A stretch of DNA of 9,563 nucleotides from Mediterranea massiliensis (GTDB taxonomy: Bacteria; Bacteroidota; Bacteroidia; Bacteroidales; Bacteroidaceae): positions 1 to 9,563 of the forward strand of contig CATXSD010000100.1 of assembly GCA_958402075.1 (NCBI GenBank), written 5' to 3'. Position 1 is the stretch's first letter, and every line of letters starts with the position of its first letter. The notes below the pieces were generated by a model. The model was not told where the DNA came from, made no database searches, and saw only the letters and a program-made list of their open reading frames with translations. Position numbers and translations under genes: made by a program. Below, one piece after another: positions 1 through 6,638 of the stretch.

Positions 1-2
1 TC

Positions 3-476
3 GCCTATCTGCTGAAACCCATCAGCAGCGAGGACCTGCAGAAGGCCATCGACAAGCTGAACATGCTCGGAGGCACCGGCTCCCGCCAGCCGGCCACCGA
101 CCTGCAGGCCCTGATGCGGGCCCTGAAACGGGAAGAAAGCTACAAGACGCATTTCCTGGTACCAGTGAAGGGCGACCGCTTCGTTCCCGTCAGCGTGGAC
201 CAGATCAGCTACTTCTACATCGACGGAGGGGCGGTCAAGGCCGTCACCCGCTCGACCGAGACCTACGACTTCCAGCAGACGCTCGACGAACTGGCCGAGC
301 TGCTCAATCCCCGCCAGTTCTTCCGGGCCAACCGCCAGTACATCGTGGCCCACAAGGCCGTCACCGGCGCAAGCCTGTGGTTCGGCGGACGCATGGTGCT
401 GCAACTCACTCCCCCCACCACAGAAAAGGTCCTCATCAGCAAGGCCCGCGTACCGGCTTTCAGGGAATGGTTCTAA
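3..476 (+). CDS. LytTR-type response regulator, C-terminal part (5' truncated)
   Basis: This is the 3' end of a gene cut by the window edge; the frame is open from base 3. The first visible residues, AYLLKPI followed by an amphipathic helix (SEDLQKAIDKL), match the end of a CheY-like receiver domain, where the Lys of the KP pair is conserved. After a short linker (GGTGSRQPATD) comes a LytTR DNA-binding domain, from about YKTHFLVPVKGDR to the C-terminus. Its typical features are visible: the 'ISYFYIDGGAVKAVT' strand, 'FFRANRQYIVAHKAV', and a final 'VLISKARVPAFREWF'. Regulators of this type (LytR/AgrA family) are usually phosphorylated by a membrane histidine kinase, which would lie upstream of the window. 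The ATG at 63 is internal and is not the true start. No terminator is visible before the next gene, 77 bp away. The domain call is firm; the target genes are unknown. Confidence 0.9.
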   Translation, partial: AYLLKPISSEDLQKAIDKLNMLGGTGSRQPATDLQALMRALKREESYKTHFLVPVKGDRFVPVSVDQISYFYIDGGAVKAVTRSTETYDFQQTLDELAELLNPRQFFRANRQYIVAHKAVTGASLWFGGRMVLQLTPPTTEKVLISKARVPAFREWF

Positions 477-514
477 TTATTGGCAGAAAGCAATGTTATT
501 TCGGGACGAATGCC

Positions 515-522
515 TACCTTTG
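515..522 (+). promoter_or_regulatory. candidate -7 promoter box for the DPP5 gene
   Basis: TACCTTTG matches the Bacteroidetes -7 consensus TAnnTTTG exactly. It would put the transcription start near 529, giving a leader of about 25 nt before the ATG at 554. The -33 region (around 490-496) has no good TTTG, so the promoter rests on the -7 box alone. Confidence 0.5.
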
Positions 523-553
523 CAGGAAGACAATCAACTGAAAAAACATTGAT

Positions 554-2668
554 ATGAAACCATCCAACCTTTTACTTATGTCAGCAGTCATGACGATGGC
601 TTCGTGCGGCAGCGCGTCCGAAGCCACGAAACAGGACGACGCCGACCTGATCGGACGGTCGGACATCCGCATCGAGAACCGCCGCATGACGCCCGAAGCC
701 CTGTGGGCCATGGGACGCATCGGCAGTGTAACGCCCTCGCCCGACGGCAAGCAGGTGGCCTACACGGTGACCTACTACAGCGTCCCCCAGAACAAGAGCA
801 ACACCGAACTCTTCGTGATGAACGCCAACGGCAGCGCCAACGGGCAAATCACCCGCACGACGTGGCACGAAGGCCAGCCCGCCTGGATAAAGAACGGCAA
901 GAAGCTGGCCTACCTGAGCAGCGAAAGCGGCAGCAGCCAGGTGTGGGAAATGAACCCCGACGGCACAGACCGACGCCGGATTACCGACTACGACGGCGAC
1001 ATCGAAGGCTTCTCCTTCAGCCCCGACGGCCAAAAGCTGCTCTTCATCGCCCAAGTGAAAACCGTACAGAGTACGCAGGACAAATATCCCGACCTGGACA
1101 AGGCGTCGGGCATCATCGTCACCGACCTGATGTACAAGCACTGGGACGAATGGGTGACCACTGCCCCCCACCCGTTCGTAGCCGACTTTGACGGCTCGGC
1201 CATCAGCAACGTGAAGGACATCCTCGAGGGCGAGCCCTACGAAAGCCCCATGAAGCCCTGGGGAGGCATCGAACAGCTGGCCTGGAGCCCCGACAGCAAG
1301 GAGGTGGCCTACACCTGCCGCAAGAAGACGGGACTGGACTACGCCATCTCTACCAACTCGGACATCTACATCTACGACCTGGCCGGCAAGCAGACGCGCA
1401 ACATCACCGAAGGAAACATGGGATATGACACCAATCCCCAGTACTCGCCCGACGGCCGCTACATCGCCTGGCAGAGCATGGAGCACGACGGCTACGAGTC
1501 CGACTGGAACCGTCTGTTCATCCTGGACCGCCAGACAGGCGAGAAGAAGTTCCTCAGCAAGGCCTACCCCTCGAACGTCGACTCTTTCGTGTGGAACGAC
1601 GACTCGCAGGGCCTCTACTTCCTGGGCGTCTGGCACGGTGAAGAACAGATTTATTACATCGCCCTCAACCAGCCCGAACAGGTGGTACAGCTCACCGAAG
1701 GCATGCACGACTACGGCTCCATCGCCCTCTGCGGCGACAAGCTGATGACCACCCGCCACTCCATGAGCATGGGCGACGAAATCTATGCCGTAGACAAGAC
1801 CCGTCAGGGCGAAGCCTTCGCCCAGGCTGTCCAGCTCACCCACGAGAACCAGCATATCTACGACCAGCTCGACATGGGCCGCGTGGAAGGACGCTGGATG
1901 ATGACCACCGACGGCAAGCAGATGCTGACGTGGGTCATCTATCCGCCCCAGTTTGACCCCAACAAGAAATATCCGGCCCTGCTCTTCTGCGAAGGTGGAC
2001 CGCAAAGTCCCGTCAGCCAGTTCTGGAGCTACCGCTGGAACATGCAGATCATGGCTGCCAACGGCTACATCGTCGTGGCTCCCAACCGCCGCGGCCTGCC
2101 GGGCTTCGGAGTGGAATGGAACGAAGCCATCAGCGGCGACTACGGAGGCCAGTGCATGAAGGACTACTTCACGGCCATCGACGAAATGGCCAAGGAACCG
2201 TTTGTCGACAAGGACCGCCTGGGCTGCGTAGGTGCCAGCTTCGGAGGTTTCTCCGTCTACTGGCTGGCCGGACACCACAACAAGCGCTTCAAGGCGTTCA
2301 TCGCCCACGACGGCATCTTCAACATGGAGATGCAATACCTGGAAACGGAAGAAAAATGGTTTGCCAACTGGGACATGGGCGGTGCCTACTGGGAAAAGGA
2401 CAATGCCACGGCCCAACGTACCTTTGCCAACTCGCCGCACAAGTTCGTGGACAAATGGGACACCCCCATTCTCTGCATCCACGGCGAGAAGGACTACCGC
2501 ATCCTGGCCAACCAGGCCATGGCCGCCTTCGATGCCGCCAAGATGCGTGGCGTACCGGCCGAACTGTTGATCTATCCCGACGAGAACCACTGGGTGCTGA
2601 AACCCCAGAACGGTGTGCTGTGGCAGCGCGTCTTCTTCGAGTGGCTGGACAAGTGGCTGAAGAAATAA
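554..2668 (+). CDS. dpp5: S9 family dipeptidyl peptidase, DPP5-type
   Basis: A 704-aa S9 (prolyl oligopeptidase) family serine peptidase that removes dipeptides from peptide N-termini, probably in the periplasm. The N-terminus is a signal sequence ending in a lipobox-like MASC (Cys18), so it may be a lipoprotein; no acidic surface-export signal follows the Cys. Residues ~50-430 form a beta-propeller with repeated SPDG-type motifs (62-65, 156-159, 245-248, 298-301). Residues ~440-704 are the alpha/beta-hydrolase domain. The triad is Ser562 (GASFGGF), Asp647 (HGEKDYR) and His679 (DENHW). The spacings of 85 and 32 residues equal those I recall for Porphyromonas gingivalis DPP5 (S542, D627, H659). 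Long blocks also look alike, such as DLMYKHWDEW and GGPQSPVSQFW. DPP5 is known to prefer Ala or hydrophobic residues at P1. The gene appears to be a single transcription unit convergent with the pspC gene. Confidence 0.92.
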   Translation: MKPSNLLLMSAVMTMASCGSASEATKQDDADLIGRSDIRIENRRMTPEALWAMGRIGSVTPSPDGKQVAYTVTYYSVPQNKSNTELFVMNANGSANGQITRTTWHEGQPAWIKNGKKLAYLSSESGSSQVWEMNPDGTDRRRITDYDGDIEGFSFSPDGQKLLFIAQVKTVQSTQDKYPDLDKASGIIVTDLMYKHWDEWVTTAPHPFVADFDGSAISNVKDILEGEPYESPMKPWGGIEQLAWSPDSKEVAYTCRKKTGLDYAISTNSDIYIYDLAGKQTRNITEGNMGYDTNPQYSPDGRYIAWQSMEHDGYESDWNRLFILDRQTGEKKFLSKAYPSNVDSFVWNDDSQGLYFLGVWHGEEQIYYIALNQPEQVVQLTEGMHDYGSIALCGDKLMTTRHSMSMGDEIYAVDKTRQGEAFAQAVQLTHENQHIYDQLDMGRVEGRWMMTTDGKQMLTWVIYPPQFDPNKKYPALLFCEGGPQSPVSQFWSYRWNMQIMAANGYIVVAPNRRGLPGFGVEWNEAISGDYGGQCMKDYFTAIDEMAKEPFVDKDRLGCVGASFGGFSVYWLAGHHNKRFKAFIAHDGIFNMEMQYLETEEKWFANWDMGGAYWEKDNATAQRTFANSPHKFVDKWDTPILCIHGEKDYRILANQAMAAFDAAKMRGVPAELLIYPDENHWVLKPQNGVLWQRVFFEWLDKWLKK

Positions 2669-2685
2669 AAAAGAACAAATACAAC

Positions 2686-2761
2686 GTCATCCCGGCCTTG
2701 AGCCGGGATCCATGACCGCACAACTGACGGAATGTGGATCCCGCATCAAGTGCGGGATGAC
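2686..2761. repeat. double-hairpin (REP/BIME-like) element, copy 1; likely bidirectional terminator
   Basis: Two 26-bp arms, 2686-2711 and 2736-2761, are imperfect inverted copies of each other, from GTCATCCCG to CGGGATGAC, with GGATCC at their inner ends. Each arm also folds on itself: CCCGGC-CTTGA-GCCGGG on the left and CCCGCA-TCAAG-TGCGGG on the right. The 24-bp centre is specific to this copy. The element lies 17 bp after the DPP5 stop codon and 37 bp before the stop of the convergent pspC gene, a good position for ending transcription from both sides. The same arms recur at 9337-9410 and 9512-9563, so this is a dispersed family and not a one-off terminator. The termination role is inferred; the downstream T-tracts are weak. 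Confidence 0.85.
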
Positions 2762-2798
2762 AAAATGTTAGAGTTTATTCATTCTCTGAACGCGGTTG

Positions 2799-3905
2799 TC
2801 ACACCGACATGTATTCACGTCCCAGATAGAAATCGGGGAAGGAGAAGCCGCCCCACGTGAAGCACAGGGCAAACACCACCGCACTGACCAGCCACAGTAT
2901 CAGCAAGGTCCATTTCAACCCGCCGGACATGGGCTGCCACTTCAGCAGATTGCGGAACAGGGTGTGCAGCAGGCTGAAGAGCGGAATGGCTACCAACAGG
3001 ATGCCGGCAATGTACATCACGATGGCCGCAATCGGCGAAGTCGGCAATACGATGTCCATCGTGGGGAAGAGCGAGAAGAGGGCATCTCCCCCTTCTACGG
3101 CCACCGTGATGGCCGCAAACAGCAAGGCCACGAACGCGATGCCCAGGGCAAACAGCACCGGAGCGCATACAATCAGCAAGATGATCAGACCCGCTTTCAA
3201 AATCCATCCGGCCAGCGTCGCCAGTCCGTCGCCAATGCGCTGCAACAGGGTACGGGGCTTGTCGGAACGCATGTAGCTGTTCACACCGTCGGCCATCCGC
3301 TCAAAGCCACCGGTCACCGTTTTGCCGATATTCTCGACCGTCACCGCCTCGCCGTGCATGCTCAGCTTCTCGGCTGCCGTACGGGCTTCGGGGATGATGA
3401 TCCAGCAGACGATATAGATAGGAATCAACGTGCCATATCCGAAAATCAGAATGACAAACAGCAGCAGACGTACCAGTGTCGTGTCCCAACCCAGATAGGC
3501 AGCCAGGCCGCTGCACACACCGCCCAGCATCTTGTTGTCGGGGTCCCGGAAAAGCCTGCGGCGTACCTTCACCGTTTCTTCGCTGCGTGTCCACGAGCCG
3601 GGGCCGTAACCTTCTCCCGCACGCTGCTCCGACTCACGGTCAGCATCGTCCATTTCTTCGGGCTTGCCCATACGGGCTATTACCCCTTCCACATCGGCCA
3701 GGGTAATCACCTGCCGGTTGCCGTCCAGCTTCTCGGCCAGCAGTTCGGAGATGCGGCGTTCGATGTCGTCCACTATTTCGTCGGCTCCCGCTTCCTTGCG
3801 GAAGTGAGCCTTCAGGTTCATCAGATAGTTGTCCAGCAGGCGGTAGGCATCTTCGTCAATGTTGAATACCGTTCCGCCCAAGTTTACAGTCAGTGTCTTT
3901 TTCAT
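2799..3905 (-). CDS. PspC-domain membrane protein
   Basis: A 368-aa protein. Residues 1-110 are soluble (MKKTLTVNLGGTVFNIDEDA, then an acidic helical stretch), an N-terminal region often seen in Bacteroidetes PspC proteins. The PspC domain covers about 117-175: RLFRDPDNKMLGGVCSGLAAYLGWDTTLVRLL in short, then a hydrophobic segment ending WIIIPEA. Further membrane segments lie near 233-270, 290-315 and 331-350, so the C-terminal half is a multi-pass integral membrane region. PspC in enterobacteria is an inner-membrane sensor of the phage-shock (envelope stress) response. This protein is larger, and no pspA or pspB is nearby, so the same circuit cannot be assumed. It lies 36 bp downstream of the padR-type gene on the same strand and is probably cotranscribed with it. 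Confidence 0.88.
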   Translation of the reverse strand: MKKTLTVNLGGTVFNIDEDAYRLLDNYLMNLKAHFRKEAGADEIVDDIERRISELLAEKLDGNRQVITLADVEGVIARMGKPEEMDDADRESEQRAGEGYGPGSWTRSEETVKVRRRLFRDPDNKMLGGVCSGLAAYLGWDTTLVRLLLFVILIFGYGTLIPIYIVCWIIIPEARTAAEKLSMHGEAVTVENIGKTVTGGFERMADGVNSYMRSDKPRTLLQRIGDGLATLAGWILKAGLIILLIVCAPVLFALGIAFVALLFAAITVAVEGGDALFSLFPTMDIVLPTSPIAAIVMYIAGILLVAIPLFSLLHTLFRNLLKWQPMSGGLKWTLLILWLVSAVVFALCFTWGGFSFPDFYLGREYMSV

Positions 3906-3941
3906 TGTTATGTTCTTTTTTTAATTTGCATGAATCCATTT

Positions 3942-4277
3942 TTATTCCGTCCCGTTCCGGCGGATGTGCTCCACCGTTTCGTTCAATTCCCGCCAGGCCG
4001 TTTCCAGTTCCTGCAGGAAACCTTCTCCCTTCGGGGTGAGCCGGTAATATTTCCGGGGCGGTCCCTGTGTCGACTCAATCCATTCATACCCCAGCAGGTC
4101 GTCGTTCTTCAGGCGGGTCAGCAGCGGATAGAGGGTTCCCTCCACCACAATCAGCCGGGCCTGCTTCAGCTTCTGGATGATGTCCGAAGCATAGGACGGC
4201 TCCCTGTGCAGCAACAGCATGATGCAGTATTCCAGCATCCCCTTGCGCATCTGCGATTTTACGTTGTCTACATTCAT
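3942..4277 (-). CDS. PadR family transcriptional regulator
   Basis: A 111-aa winged-helix regulator of normal length for the short PadR subfamily. The PadR core runs from about residue 12 to 87. MRKGMLEYCIMLLL is helix 1, SYASDIIQKLKQ is the helix-turn-helix region, EGTLYPLLTRLKNDDLL (46-62) is the family hallmark, and the wing is GPPRKYYRLTPKG (72-84). The C-terminal helix (FLQELETAWRELNETVEHI) should form the dimer interface. PadR proteins usually repress their own operon and release DNA on ligand binding or stress. Here the gene comes first, with the PspC-domain gene 36 bp downstream, and palindromic AT-rich sequence lies upstream. The recurring padR-pspC pairing suggests control of the membrane protein; the inducer is unknown. 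Confidence 0.92.
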   Translation of the reverse strand: MNVDNVKSQMRKGMLEYCIMLLLHREPSYASDIIQKLKQARLIVVEGTLYPLLTRLKNDDLLGYEWIESTQGPPRKYYRLTPKGEGFLQELETAWRELNETVEHIRRNGTE

Positions 4278-4316
4278 ATCTCAAACGATTGGTTCTCTTG
4301 ATTATTTTGTATGGCA

Positions 4317-4324
4317 CAAATATA
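4317..4324 (-). promoter_or_regulatory. candidate -7 promoter box for padR-pspC
   Basis: Read on the minus strand this is TATATTTG, an exact match to the Bacteroidetes TAnnTTTG box. It would give a start near 4310 and a leader of about 30 nt before the padR ATG at 4277. No clear TTTG -33 box is seen at the expected distance (about 4344-4348). That position is occupied by the palindrome described in the next entry. Confidence 0.5.
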
Positions 4325-4357
4325 TGTATTATATAGGTACCTTGTATTACATAATAC
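4325..4357. promoter_or_regulatory. candidate PadR operator (palindrome and repeats upstream of padR)
   Basis: GTATTA-CA-TAATAC at 4344-4357 is a perfect 6-2-6 inverted repeat. TGTATTATAT (4325-4334) and TGTATTACAT (4343-4352) are near-identical direct repeats 18 bp apart. A second weak dyad, TATAT-gtatt-ATATA, covers 4321-4335. They lie just upstream of and against the -7 box of padR, where a dimeric autorepressor would block RNA polymerase. PadR operators are generally AT-rich dyads, so the position fits, but AT-rich DNA yields chance palindromes and no binding is shown. Confidence 0.4.
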
Positions 4358-4440
4358 TATATTTTATATCAAGTTAACATTTAAAAGAGGAAGAAAGACG
4401 CATGAAGCCTGAACGGGGACACATCTTTTAAGGGTACCGG

Positions 4441-4472
4441 TTTGCAGATTCCAGAAAAACTTGATAACTTGC
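4441..4472 (+). promoter_or_regulatory. candidate promoter for the hydrolase-acetyltransferase pair
   Basis: TTTG (4441-4444) followed 20 bp later by TAACTTGC (4465-4472) fits the -33/-7 spacing of Bacteroidetes promoters. The -7 box departs from TAnnTTTG in its last two bases. It would start transcription near 4479, about 29 nt before the ATG chosen at 4508. Confidence 0.35.
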
Positions 4473-4507
4473 GAAGATTTTAAACTGAAATGATAAATAC
4501 AGAAAAC

Positions 4508-5908
4508 ATGAAGCGCACTCTCTGCACATACGCGCTGCTGGCCGGAATGGCCTGCAGCCTGGCTGCACAAGCCACCGCTCCCCAAAAGAACCAACTTTTG
4601 AACGAGAAAAGCCGGACCGGCATCACCGCCTTCTTCAACGCCCGCCTGGCGGGAGACGAGAAGACGTTCGACACCTCCGTCCGCCTGAAGCTGAAAGACG
4701 TGGAAGCCGGTCGCGAAGCCGTGTGGCAACTGTGGAAAGAGGCCAACGAAGCCTGTGAAGAAGAGAAGCTGCCCGCCCCTGCTCCGCTCTCCAAACAGTC
4801 TGCCTGCCACTGGAACCTGCCCGAAGAGCTGGAACCGAACGCCGTACTGAACTTCTACTGGGGCCGGAAGGAAGCAGCCGGAAGCCCCGCTCCGGCCGAA
4901 GGACTGCCCCTCTTCCTCTACCTCCACGGTTCCGGTCCGCGGGCGCAGGAATGGGCCACCGGACTGAAGATCTGCAGCCGCTTCGACGATGCTCCCTCCC
5001 TCTACTTCATCCCGCAGATACCCAACGAAGGCGCCTACTACCGCTGGTACCAGCGTTCCAAACAATATGCCTGGGAGAAGCTCCTGCGGCAGGCCCTGCT
5101 GTCGGACAGCGTCCATCCCAACCGCATCTATGTCTTCGGCATCTCGGAAGGCGGCTATGGCAGCCAGCGTCTGGCCTCGTTCTATGCCGACTACTGGGCG
5201 GCTGCAGGCCCTATGGCTGGAGGTGAACCCCTGAAGAACGCTCCGGCTGAAAACCTGGGAAACACCGCCTTCTCGCTCCGTACGGGTGCCGAAGACAAAG
5301 GCTTCTACCGCGACCGCCTCACCGGCTATACCGCTGCCGCGCTCGACAGCCTGCAACGTTTATATCCCGACCGCTATACCCACTGGGTGGAACTGATTCC
5401 GGGCCGCGGACACCACATCGACTACGCCCCTACCACTCCCTGGTTGAAACAATACGTCCGCAATCCCTATCCCAAGCATTTCGTCTGGGAAGACTTCGAA
5501 ATGGACGGGCGCTACCGAAAGGGCTTCCATAACCTGCAGGTGGACGAACGTCCGAACGCCGACATGCAGACCCGTACCCGCTACGAACTGGACATCGAGG
5601 GCAATGACATCTCCCTGAAAGTCGACGAGGTGACCTACCACACCACGGAGACCGATCCCCAATGGGGCATCGAACTGAAGTTCAACAAGACCTATGTTCC
5701 GGCCCGCCAGGGCAAGTTGACCGTCTACCTCTGCCCCGAACTGGTGGACCTGAGCAAGTCCGTCACGCTGACGGTCAACGGGCACACCGTCTTCAAAGGG
5801 CGCGTCAAGCCCGACGGGAAGCACTTGGTGAACAGCTGTGCCACGTTCTTCGACCCACAACGCCTCTACCCGGCTGCCATCGAAGTGGACCTGTCGGCCC
5901 TGGAATGA
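4508..5908 (+). CDS. secreted alpha/beta-hydrolase fold protein with C-terminal extension
   Basis: I chose the ATG at 4508 (466 aa) over the in-frame ATG at 4490. The later start gives a clean Sec signal, MKRTLCTYALLAGMACSLAAQA, with likely cleavage after AQA. The mature protein is probably periplasmic or exported. Residues ~100-310 look like an alpha/beta hydrolase. LYLHGSG (HGSG at 140-143) would form the oxyanion loop. GISEGGYG holds the likely nucleophile Ser213. RTGAEDKGF (Asp263 or its neighbour) and GRGHHIDY (His302 or His303) are the best acid and base candidates. Residues ~330-466 are rich in alternating strand-like sequence and probably form a separate beta domain. The family is reminiscent of PHB-depolymerase/esterase-like or prolyl-oligopeptidase-like hydrolases. 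The substrate cannot be read from the sequence. A GNAT gene follows at 42 bp with no visible terminator. Confidence 0.75.
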   Translation: MKRTLCTYALLAGMACSLAAQATAPQKNQLLNEKSRTGITAFFNARLAGDEKTFDTSVRLKLKDVEAGREAVWQLWKEANEACEEEKLPAPAPLSKQSACHWNLPEELEPNAVLNFYWGRKEAAGSPAPAEGLPLFLYLHGSGPRAQEWATGLKICSRFDDAPSLYFIPQIPNEGAYYRWYQRSKQYAWEKLLRQALLSDSVHPNRIYVFGISEGGYGSQRLASFYADYWAAAGPMAGGEPLKNAPAENLGNTAFSLRTGAEDKGFYRDRLTGYTAAALDSLQRLYPDRYTHWVELIPGRGHHIDYAPTTPWLKQYVRNPYPKHFVWEDFEMDGRYRKGFHNLQVDERPNADMQTRTRYELDIEGNDISLKVDEVTYHTTETDPQWGIELKFNKTYVPARQGKLTVYLCPELVDLSKSVTLTVNGHTVFKGRVKPDGKHLVNSCATFFDPQRLYPAAIEVDLSALE

Positions 5909-5950
5909 AAATGAGACAAAATTCTTTAAACTACTAAAAATACAACAACG

Positions 5951-6448
5951 ATGTTTACTATCAGAAAAGCAGACACAGCCGACTGCCAGCTCATCAACAA
6001 GCTGGCCTGGCAAGTCTTTCCAGAGACTTACAAGAACATTTTGACCAAAGAACAGATTGACTACATGATGGACTGGATGTACTCCCCCGAGAACATCCGC
6101 AAACAGATGGAAGAAGAGGGGCACGTCTACCTCCTGGCCTACGAAGAATGCGAGGCGGCGGGCTATGTCTCCGTGCAGCCCGAAGGGAAAGACCTCTTCC
6201 ACCTCCAGAAGATCTACGTCCTGCCCTATTTCCAAAAGGCACACTGCGGCAGTTTCCTCTTCCATGAGGCCATCAAATACATTAAGGAAGTACATCCCGC
6301 TCCCTGCCGCATGGAACTCAACGTGAACCGCTACAACCCCGCCCTGGGCTTCTACCAGCACATGGGAATGACGAAGGTGCGCGAAGGCGACTTCCCCATC
6401 GGCAACGGTTACTACATGAACGACTACATCATGGGAATGGAGATTTAG
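5951..6448 (+). CDS. GNAT family N-acetyltransferase
   Basis: A 165-aa single-domain GNAT enzyme that would transfer an acetyl group from acetyl-CoA to an amine. The N-terminal strand is MFTIRKADTADCQLI, and an acceptor-side helical region includes FPETYKNILTKEQIDYMMDWMYSPE. Motif A is LQKIYVLPYFQKAHCGSFLFHEAI (start at residue 85, in short LQKIYVLP and QKAHCGS). Motif B is LNVNRYNPALGFYQHMGM (123-140), with the usual Asn129 and the FY pair 134-135. In motif A the usual Q/R-x-x-G-x-G/A pyrophosphate loop reads Q95-K-A-H98-C-G100, so His replaces the first Gly. The general shape resembles polyamine/small-amine acetyltransferases of the PaiA-like group, but the substrate is not certain. It follows the hydrolase gene by 42 bp and may be cotranscribed. 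Its stop codon abuts the heptamer array. Confidence 0.88.
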   Translation: MFTIRKADTADCQLINKLAWQVFPETYKNILTKEQIDYMMDWMYSPENIRKQMEEEGHVYLLAYEECEAAGYVSVQPEGKDLFHLQKIYVLPYFQKAHCGSFLFHEAIKYIKEVHPAPCRMELNVNRYNPALGFYQHMGMTKVREGDFPIGNGYYMNDYIMGMEI

Positions 6449-6570
6449 CTACGAGTGATGAGCTACAAGCTACAAGTAATGAGCTACGAGCTACGAGTGA
6501 CGAGCTACGAGTTGAGTGATGTGCTACAAGCTACGGACTACGGGCTACAAGCTACGAGTTGAGTGATGAG
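6449..6570 (+). repeat. heptamer array, left arm (about 16 units, CTACGAG-type)
   Basis: It starts on the base after the acetyltransferase stop codon. Almost the whole stretch can be cut into 7-bp units: CTACGAG, CTACAAG, TGATGAG, TGACGAG, TAATGAG and close variants such as CTACGGA and CTACGGG. Two 5-bp units (TTGAG at 6512-6516 and 6559-6563) shift the phase. It is the degenerate reverse complement of the right arm at 6639-6797. With a 7-bp period and frequent TGA/TAG/TAA it is non-coding. Confidence 0.95.
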
Positions 6571-6585
6571 ATAGTACAACAAAAT

Positions 6586-6627
6586 ACGGGCTGCAAATTG
6601 CATGCTTCATTGCAACTTGCAGCCCGT
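6586..6627. terminator. strong bidirectional terminator hairpin between convergent genes
   Basis: An 11-bp perfect stem (ACGGGCTGCAA with TTGCAGCCCGT) is followed inward by one A/C mismatch, five more pairs (TTGCA with TGCAA) and an 8-nt loop. TTTCATTT follows on the plus side, and the minus strand leaves with TATTTTGTTG, so it can end transcription from both the acetyltransferase and the peptide transporter. It sits at the centre of the inverted heptamer arrays. Confidence 0.85.
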
Positions 6628-6638
6628 TTCATTTATCA

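Noticed and set aside
581..2590. 669-codon open frame antisense to the DPP5 gene
   Set aside because: The plus strand encodes an unmistakable DPP5 with an intact triad. The antisense product is Val/Gly/His-rich and follows from the strong G/C third-position bias.
2796..4301. 501-codon plus-strand frame across pspC and padR
   Set aside because: It lies antisense to two recognisable genes, is rich in Gln/His and Arg, and spans their intergenic gap with no family motif.
4490..4507. Earlier in-frame ATG of the hydrolase gene
   Set aside because: Starting at 4490 would put MINTEN before a signal peptide that begins properly with MKRT at 4508; neither site has a Shine-Dalgarno to favour it.
4364..6361. 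Two antisense frames of about 330 codons (4364-5356 and 5360-6361)
   Set aside because: They are shadows of the hydrolase and acetyltransferase genes, with low-complexity Val/Gly/Phe composition and no domain signal.
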